From an uncultured Saccharospirillaceae bacterium (GTDB lineage: Bacteria > Bacteroidota > Bacteroidia > Flavobacteriales_D > CAJJDF01), in contig CATLPG010000015.1 of NCBI GenBank assembly GCA_950054195.1, forward strand, positions 1 through 58,837: 58,837 nt of DNA, read 5' to 3'. Positions within the stretch are counted from its first letter, which is position 1; each line of letters opens with the position of its first letter. Made by a program: the position numbers and the translations under genes. The notes beneath the pieces are model-generated. The model had not been told where the DNA came from and made no database searches. It worked only from the letters and a program-made list of their open reading frames with translations. Below, in pieces: positions 53,765 to 58,837 of this stretch.

Positions 53765-54262
53765 TTATTTATCAGATATGTTAATCTCAAAATCATCAAA
53801 ATAGGATGGAGAATTGTTGGTATGATACACATAAATCTTCAATTCATCATCTCCGATATTATCAGGAAAAGCAAAGGAAGCTACAAGCTTTTCCCATCCA
53901 TCAGATTGAGCAACAATTTGCCTAAAACTTTCATAAAAAACTCTTGTTTTATCGCTAGCTACAATTATTTCTCCTTTTCCTTTTTTCCAAACTGAAACAT
54001 TAAGTATTTTATCTTTTAAGTCCTTCAATTTAACGGTATAACCATAAGGGTTTTCATTTGATAATTTTAAAGAATAATCTCCTGATCTGCTCTCCTCTTT
54101 TGTCCGAAACTTTGCTCCAATTAACAAATCACCTTCTTTAGATAAAAGGTATTCTTTATACGAGGCACTAACAATCTCAGTGTTACAAGTAATGCTAGTT
54201 TGTTCTGGTCTGCAAGCCACTGTAAAACATGCACAAAGTATTAAATAAGTAATTACTCGCAT
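53765..54262 (-). CDS. Small lipoprotein, galactose-binding-like
   Basis: A 165-residue protein with a lipoprotein signal (MRVITYLILCACFTVAC). The mature part is beta-rich and looks like a carbohydrate-binding jelly-roll: a segment SGDYSLKLSNENPYGYTVKL, later WEKLVASFAFP, and the ending LKIYVYHTNNSPSYFDDFEI, which is typical of CBM-like modules that close with an aromatic-Asp-Asp pattern. It is not a close match to a named family. Cotranscribed with the glycosyltransferase 8 bases downstream, so a role in a surface glycan is plausible. Confidence 0.72.
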   Translation of the reverse strand: MRVITYLILCACFTVACRPEQTSITCNTEIVSASYKEYLLSKEGDLLIGAKFRTKEESRSGDYSLKLSNENPYGYTVKLKDLKDKILNVSVWKKGKGEIIVASDKTRVFYESFRQIVAQSDGWEKLVASFAFPDNIGDDELKIYVYHTNNSPSYFDDFEINISDK

Positions 54263-54393
54263 AGAGGTAAAGCTAATAAAAATAGGTTTAATTAGCTTCT
54301 AAAGTCCCATTTTCATAGTTTTATCAAATCAAAAAACTACTTGAAATCAAAACTAAAATTGTTTTATATAACCCAAAAGCTGTTTTTTACGAT

Positions 54394-55758
54394 ATGCCGC
54401 TAGCTTTAATGGCTATTGGCTCTTGTTTTGATAAAACAAAATATGAAGTAATTATTATAGATGGTAGACTTCATAAAAATCCAAAAGAACTTTTAGAAGT
54501 TCATTTAAAAGACGCTATTTGCTTTGGTGTAACTGTGTTAACAGGCAGCCCCCTAAAAGATGCATTAGAAGTAACTGAATGGGTTAAAAATCATTATCCA
54601 AAAGTCCCTACTGTTTGGGGTGGATGGCATCCTTCGTTATTCCCTACAGAAATTTTAACTGACACTCCTTTTGTAGATATTACTGTGCAGGGACAAGGAG
54701 AAATTACTTTCCAAGAAATTGTTTCAAGTATTGAAAATGAAACCAATTTAAATGAAGTAAAAGGTATCTGCTGTAGAAACAATAATGAAGTAATAAAAAA
54801 CCCTGGCCGTTTATTAACTCCAATGGATGATTTACCCTCAATAGATTATTCGTTAATTGATGTTGAAGCTTACTTTAAACTAAAAGGTAAAAGACAATTG
54901 GATTATATCTCATCAACTGGCTGCTACTTTAGGTGTACTTTTTGTGCTGATCCTTTTGTTTTCGGAAGAAGTTTTACTGCTCTCTCTGCTGAACGCATGG
55001 GGGAAGAACTTGAAGAGCTATATAGAAAATATAACTTTGAAGATCTAAATTTTCAAGATGAAACATTTTTTACCTATCCAAAACGAATAGCAAAAATTGC
55101 TAAAGAACTTATTGATAGAAACATAAAAACAAGTTGGGCTGGAACCATGCGAGCAGATCAAGGAGCAAGAATGACCGAAGAACAGTTTGAGCTTTGTGTA
55201 AAATCTGGGTTAAGGCGTGTATTAATTGGTGTAGAATCTGGATCGCAAGAAATGATGGACTGGCTTTCAAAAGACATTAAACTAGAGCAAGTTCTTTTTT
55301 GTGCTGAGCGATGTAAAAAGTTTGGTATAGCTGTTATATTTCCTTTTATAGTTGGCTTTCCTGAAGAAACGGAAGAAAGTATTGTAGCTACTAGAAATCT
55401 CATTTTACAATTAAGAGGTATGAGTTCGTCATTCGAAACACCTATTTTTTATTTTAAACCATATCCTGGATCAAAAATAACCGAAGATGTTGTGAAAAAA
55501 GGGTATCAGCTGCCTCAATCGACCATTGCATGGGGAGATTTTGATTACATTGGTTCCAAAGGTCCTTGGGTAAGCAAAGAAAAATACCGTTTTTTTGAAC
55601 GTTTTAAGTTTTACATTAAGGCTGCTTATGGAAAAGCACCTGCTTATAGAGCTCCCTTTAAATGGTTAGCTAAAGCTAGATGTAAATTTAATGCCTTTGG
55701 TTTACCTTTTGAAAAAAGCATTTTTGAAGTGTTGTTTAAACAACAAAAATTATCGTAA
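54394..55758 (+). CDS. B12-binding radical SAM protein (start uncertain)
   Basis: The protein has a B12-binding-like N-terminal domain (IIIDGRLHKN, then WGGWHPSLFP) and a radical SAM domain with the cluster motif CYFRCTFC (C-x3-C-x2-C), then GVESGSQEMMDWLSKD. Such enzymes often methylate or rearrange lipids or antibiotics; substrate unknown. The first ATG (54394) would remove the first beta strand of the domain, which is encoded in frame upstream (IVLYNPKAVFYD, 54358-54393) without any ATG, GTG or TTG. TTG at 54341 would give a perfect N-terminus if one more A were present in the A run at 54355-54358. I therefore doubt the start and suspect an indel. Confidence 0.85.
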   Translation: MPLALMAIGSCFDKTKYEVIIIDGRLHKNPKELLEVHLKDAICFGVTVLTGSPLKDALEVTEWVKNHYPKVPTVWGGWHPSLFPTEILTDTPFVDITVQGQGEITFQEIVSSIENETNLNEVKGICCRNNNEVIKNPGRLLTPMDDLPSIDYSLIDVEAYFKLKGKRQLDYISSTGCYFRCTFCADPFVFGRSFTALSAERMGEELEELYRKYNFEDLNFQDETFFTYPKRIAKIAKELIDRNIKTSWAGTMRADQGARMTEEQFELCVKSGLRRVLIGVESGSQEMMDWLSKDIKLEQVLFCAERCKKFGIAVIFPFIVGFPEETEESIVATRNLILQLRGMSSSFETPIFYFKPYPGSKITEDVVKKGYQLPQSTIAWGDFDYIGSKGPWVSKEKYRFFERFKFYIKAAYGKAPAYRAPFKWLAKARCKFNAFGLPFEKSIFEVLFKQQKLS

Positions 55759-55779
55759 TTGAAACTAATTTTCAATTAC
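55755..55779. terminator. Hairpin containing both convergent stop codons
   Basis: GTAATTGAAA (55755-55764) pairs perfectly with TTTCAATTAC (55770-55779). Both stop codons (55756-55758 on + and 55776-55778 on -) lie inside the arms. There is no long T tract, so it may stabilise 3' ends rather than end transcription alone. Confidence 0.5.
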
Positions 55780-56954
55780 TTAAAAGCATTAACCCCTGTA
55801 ATATCAAAGCCGGTAATCAATAAATGGATGTCATGTGTTCCTTCATAAGTAATAACAGATTCTAAATTTGCCATATGACGCATAATAGAGTATTCGTTAG
55901 TTATTCCCATAGCCCCATGAATTTGACGAGCCTCTCGTGCTATTTTCAAAGCCATGTCTACATTGTTTCTCTTAGCCATTGAAATTTGAGCAGAGGTTGC
56001 TCTACCTTCGTTTTTTAACTGCCCTAATCTAAACGTTAAAAGCTGAGCTTTCGTAATTTCTGTAATCATTTCAGCTAGCTTCTTTTGTTGCAATTGAAAC
56101 GCAGCAATAGGCTTACCAAATTGCGTTCTTTCTTTTGCATACCTCAACGCAGAATCATAACAATCCAATGCTACTCCTATTGCTCCCCATGCAATGCCAT
56201 ACCTAGCAGAATCTAAACATCCTAAAGGAGCTCCTAGCCCACTTTTATTGGGTAATAAATTTTCCTTTGGTACTTTTACATTATCAAAAACCAACTCCCC
56301 TGTTGCAGATGCTCGTAAAGAGAGCTTTCCATGTGTTTCAGGAGTAGTAAAACCTTCCATGCCTCTTTCAACAACTAAGCCCCAAATTCTACCTTCTTCA
56401 TTTTTAGCCCAAACCACTGCAACATCACAAAATGGAGCATTTGAAATCCACATTTTAGCTCCATTTAATAGGTAATGATCACCCATATCCTTAAAGTTGG
56501 TAACCATTCCTCCTGGATTTGATCCATGATCGGGTTCAGTTAATCCAAAGCTTCCAATAAATTCACCAGAAGCTAGTTTTGGCAAATATTTTTTTCGTTG
56601 CTCTTCATTCCCATACTTCCAAATAGGATACATCACTAACGAACTTTGTACAGAAGAAGTAGATCTTAACCCAGAATCGCATCTTTCCAACTCTTGCATA
56701 ATTAACCCATAGGATATTTGATCTAATCCAGCCCCTCCATATTCTTGAGGAATGTAAGGTCCAAAACCTCCAATGGAAGCTAAACCAGGAACAATCTGCT
56801 TAGGAAACTCCGCCCGTTCGTAATAATCCTCTATAATAGGGCTAACTTCTTTCTTTATCCATGCACGAGCGGTATCCCGGATAAGCTTATGCTCATCAGA
56901 TAAAAGTTCGTCCATTAAATAATAATCATGTCCTTGGTATAAGTCGGTTTTCAT
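55776..56954 (-). CDS. Acyl-CoA dehydrogenase, glutaryl-CoA dehydrogenase-like
   Basis: A 392-residue flavoprotein. The stretch RCDSGLRSTSSVQSSLVMYPI is characteristic of glutaryl-CoA dehydrogenases, as is the end TYEGTHDIHLLITGFDITG, in which the Glu of YEGT is the catalytic base. The substrate loop and FAD site (FGLTEPDHGSNPGG) are present. The enzyme turns glutaryl-CoA into crotonyl-CoA in lysine and tryptophan breakdown. It is not in an operon with the kynurenine genes 10 kb away. Confidence 0.92.
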   Translation of the reverse strand: MKTDLYQGHDYYLMDELLSDEHKLIRDTARAWIKKEVSPIIEDYYERAEFPKQIVPGLASIGGFGPYIPQEYGGAGLDQISYGLIMQELERCDSGLRSTSSVQSSLVMYPIWKYGNEEQRKKYLPKLASGEFIGSFGLTEPDHGSNPGGMVTNFKDMGDHYLLNGAKMWISNAPFCDVAVVWAKNEEGRIWGLVVERGMEGFTTPETHGKLSLRASATGELVFDNVKVPKENLLPNKSGLGAPLGCLDSARYGIAWGAIGVALDCYDSALRYAKERTQFGKPIAAFQLQQKKLAEMITEITKAQLLTFRLGQLKNEGRATSAQISMAKRNNVDMALKIAREARQIHGAMGITNEYSIMRHMANLESVITYEGTHDIHLLITGFDITGVNAFK

Positions 56955-57062
56955 ACGAATGATGAATTAATTGTTTACATAAATTTAATAATTTAATACC
57001 CGATCAGTCAATAATACAGGTTTAAATTCTTAATTTTCGGAAGAATTTAATCAAAGAAAATT

Positions 57063-57656
57063 ATGGATATTACTAGTATTCTCTCTTACCTTGGAGATAA
57101 CGAAATGAACAAAATAGGCAGTCAGGCTGGTATCGATAGTGATAAAGCTAAAACTGCTATGCAAGGTGCTATACCAGCAATTGTAACAGCTTTAAATGGA
57201 AATGCAAGAAGCAAAGTTGGTCAAGAAAATTTAGCTAAAGCACTAGAAAAAGATCATAACGGAGGGTTACTAGAACATTTATCGAATTACTTGGAAATTC
57301 CTCAAGAGAAAAACGGAAAAGGAATTTTAAAGCACACCTTTGCTTCAAGAAGAACAGAGACTGAAAATATTTTAGCTAAAAAAGCTGGAATTAGTTCTCA
57401 ATCTATGAGTAAAGTGATGGAAATAGCTGCGCCAATAGTTATGTCATACCTCGCTAAAAAGAAGTCTGAAGAGAACTTAAAAGGAGACGGAATCTCTTCT
57501 TTACTTTCTGGTTTATTCCAAAGTAACTTAAATTCTTCAGGTGATCCATCAGACAATGGTTTAGACGTTGGAGAAATTGCTGTAATGTTTTTAGGAAATA
57601 AAGAAGGTCATAAAACTGGAATTGCTGGGATTATGGATGCTTTCTTTGGAAGATAA
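57063..57656 (+). CDS. DUF937-family protein
   Basis: A 197-residue cytosolic protein. The DUF937/YidB-type repeat fold shows as LGDNEMNKIGSQAGIDSDKAK near the start, then ILAKKAGISSQSMSKVMEIAAPIVMSYL, two related helical units. The C-terminal third is Ser/Gly-rich linker with a final hydrophobic helix (GIAGIMDAFFG). Function of the family is unknown. It is monocistronic and ends at a strong terminator. Confidence 0.88.
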   Translation: MDITSILSYLGDNEMNKIGSQAGIDSDKAKTAMQGAIPAIVTALNGNARSKVGQENLAKALEKDHNGGLLEHLSNYLEIPQEKNGKGILKHTFASRRTETENILAKKAGISSQSMSKVMEIAAPIVMSYLAKKKSEENLKGDGISSLLSGLFQSNLNSSGDPSDNGLDVGEIAVMFLGNKEGHKTGIAGIMDAFFGR

Positions 57657-57680
57657 GTCTATCTCATTAAAATAATTGGT

Positions 57681-57717
57681 AAGCCATAACAACTTTCTGT
57701 TATGGCTTTTTTATTTT
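57681..57717 (+). terminator. Rho-independent terminator
   Basis: AAGCCATAACA (57681-57691) pairs with TGTTATGGCTT (57698-57708) around a 6-base loop and is followed by TTTTATTTTT. It ends the DUF937 transcript just before purT. Confidence 0.88.
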
Positions 57718-57723
57718 TATAAC

Positions 57724-58837
57724 ATGGTAAAGAAAATTGTTTTATTAGGTTCTGGGGAGTTAGGCAAAGAGTTTGTAATTGCTGCTCAACGTTTAGGTCA
57801 ATACGTAGTTGCTGTAGATAGCTATAAAGGTGCTCCTGCTATGCAAGTAGCAGATGCAAGCGAAGTTATTGATATGCTTGATGCCGATGAATTACAAACC
57901 ATCATATCTAAATACAATCCTGATATTATCGTTCCTGAAATTGAAGCAATACGCACAGAAAAACTTTATGAATTTGAAGAAAAAGGAATTCATGTAGTCC
58001 CAAGTGCCAAAGCCACAAATTATACCATGAACCGTAAAGCAATAAGAGATTTAGCTGCTAAAGAACTAAATATTAATACAGCAAATTATGCTTACGCTAA
58101 AAACGAAAAAGAATTAAAGGAGGCAGTTGACCTTATAGGGTTTCCTTGTGTTGTTAAACCACTTATGTCCTCTTCTGGTAAAGGACAATCAGTAATTAAA
58201 GAAGAAAGTGATATCGTTACAGCTTGGGATTATGCAGTTGCTGGGTCTAGAGGCGATATTATCGAAGTTATTGTTGAAGAATTTATCCCTTTTGAATCGG
58301 AGATAACGTTGCTTACCGTTACACAAAAAGATGCTCCTACTCTATTTTGCAAACCAATAGGTCATATTCAAGAAAGAGGAGATTACCAACAAAGTTGGCA
58401 ACCCGCCCAAGTTAATACTGACTTGCTTAAAAAAGCAGAGCAAATGGCAGAAAAAGTAACTAAAGCTTTAGGCGGAGCTGGAATTTGGGGCGTTGAGTTT
58501 TTTTTAACGAAAGATGATGTTTATTTCTCAGAATTATCTCCTCGTCCGCACGATACAGGAATGGTAACGCTAGCGAATACACAAAACTTAAATCAATTTG
58601 AGTTACATGCAAGAGCTATATTGGGATTGCCAATTGCTAATATTGATCAACTACGATCGGGTGCTAGTTCGGTAATCTTAGCTAATGAACACTCGGATAC
58701 GTATAGTTTTTTGGGCATTGAAGATGTATTAACTACTTCTCACACTGATATTCGCCTTTTTGGAAAGCCTGATACACGTCCATACAGAAGGATGGGAGTT
58801 GTTTTATTATCCGATGATTTAACCGTAGAGGCTAAAG
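57724..58837 (+). CDS. purT: Phosphoribosylglycinamide formyltransferase 2 (3' partial)
   Basis: The frame runs off the right edge after 371 codons of an expected 390 or so. The ATP-grasp layout is clear: the start [22 protein letters not shown], the Gly-rich ATP loop [20 protein letters not shown], the metal-binding stretch [24 protein letters not shown], and [10 protein letters not shown]. PurT formylates GAR with formate and ATP in the third step of purine synthesis, without folate. The ATG at 57724 follows the upstream terminator by about 7 bases. Confidence 0.96.
   Translation, partial: MVKKIVLLGSGELGKEFVIAAQRLGQYVVAVDSYKGAPAMQVADASEVIDMLDADELQTIISKYNPDIIVPEIEAIRTEKLYEFEEKGIHVVPSAKATNYTMNRKAIRDLAAKELNINTANYAYAKNEKELKEAVDLIGFPCVVKPLMSSSGKGQSVIKEESDIVTAWDYAVAGSRGDIIEVIVEEFIPFESEITLLTVTQKDAPTLFCKPIGHIQERGDYQQSWQPAQVNTDLLKKAEQMAEKVTKALGGAGIWGVEFFLTKDDVYFSELSPRPHDTGMVTLANTQNLNQFELHARAILGLPIANIDQLRSGASSVILANEHSDTYSFLGIEDVLTTSHTDIRLFGKPDTRPYRRMGVVLLSDDLTVEAK

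Noticed and set aside
42893-56954. A single tryptophan-catabolism locus made of kmo, kynU and the glutaryl-CoA dehydrogenase-like gene
   Set aside because: The genes are about 10 kb apart in separate transcription units with unrelated genes between; only kmo-kynU form an operon.
1-58837. tRNA, rRNA, transposase, integrase or phage genes
   Set aside because: I looked through the intergenic gaps and gene products and saw none; all gaps are under 300 bases and no product resembles mobile-element proteins.

Overview
The window is chromosomal DNA from an AT-rich Bacteroidota, most likely a marine or aquatic member of the Flavobacteriales. The evidence is several large surface proteins with type IX secretion (T9SS) C-terminal signals, a PorP/SprF protein, SprB-type repeats, a FISUMP protein, kynurenine-pathway genes and promoters resembling the Bacteroidota TTTG / TAnnTTTG type. 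I cannot name the genus. There is no rRNA, tRNA, CRISPR array, insertion sequence or prophage that I can see. Coding density is high and no stretch above 300 bases lacks a gene. Both ends cut genes: a lipoprotein at the left and purT at the right.

Layout. 1-3293 (+): lipoprotein end, cinA, aldehyde dehydrogenase. 3297-9552 (-): a tight operon of a large glycine-rich T9SS adhesin, two tandem secreted M43 metalloproteases and a YdeI-like protein ending in a CDGSH iron-sulfur motif. 9726-14185 (-): serine hydrolase, two family-2 glycosyltransferases and a paraoxonase-like propeller. 14290-17895 (+): a Crp/Fnr regulator, a TauE-type exporter, a persulfide dioxygenase-rhodanese fusion and two single-domain rhodaneses, a reactive-sulfur detoxification operon. 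17946-18452 (-): Dps. 18595-21932 (+): a phosphorelay cluster with an NtrC-type sigma-54 activator, Hpt-like protein, STAS-like protein, soluble histidine kinase and stand-alone receiver. 22057-27130 (+): a repeat-rich T9SS surface protein, PorP/SprF, a candidate structured RNA and a lipoprotein. 27216-30394 (-): ftsK and lolA. 30554-33335 (+): lipoprotein and outer-membrane barrel. 33338-42855 (-): a SprB-repeat surface protein, then two paralogous pairs, each a membrane TPR-HTH regulator followed by a secreted protein with a shared N-terminal module. 42893-45506 (-): kmo and kynU. 45737-52675 (+): a TetR-controlled tripartite RND efflux operon. 52704-54262 (-): glycosyltransferase and lipoprotein. 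54394-55758 (+): radical SAM protein. 55776-56954 (-): glutaryl-CoA dehydrogenase-like enzyme. 57063-58837 (+): DUF937 protein and purT.

Strongest leads. (1) Three sites of the form GTAAC-N4-GTTAC, one perfect, lie in front of three consecutive genes of the sulfur operon (crp, tauE-like, dioxygenase-rhodanese). The regulator carries a C-x5-CC cluster, which suggests a Crp/Fnr-type sulfane-sulfur sensor where the staphylococcal cst operon has CstR. (2) A sigma-54-like promoter (TTGGCATG-N4-TTTCA) sits before the surface-protein/PorP pair and just after a gene cluster encoding a sigma-54 activator, so the phosphorelay may control a cell-surface apparatus. (3) A duplicated cassette couples a membrane TPR-HTH regulator to a secreted protein, and one copy has three contiguous 11-bp repeats between the two genes. 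(4) A 41-base GC-rich patch in the PorP/SprF gene and a broken N-terminal frame in the radical SAM gene need checking against raw reads.
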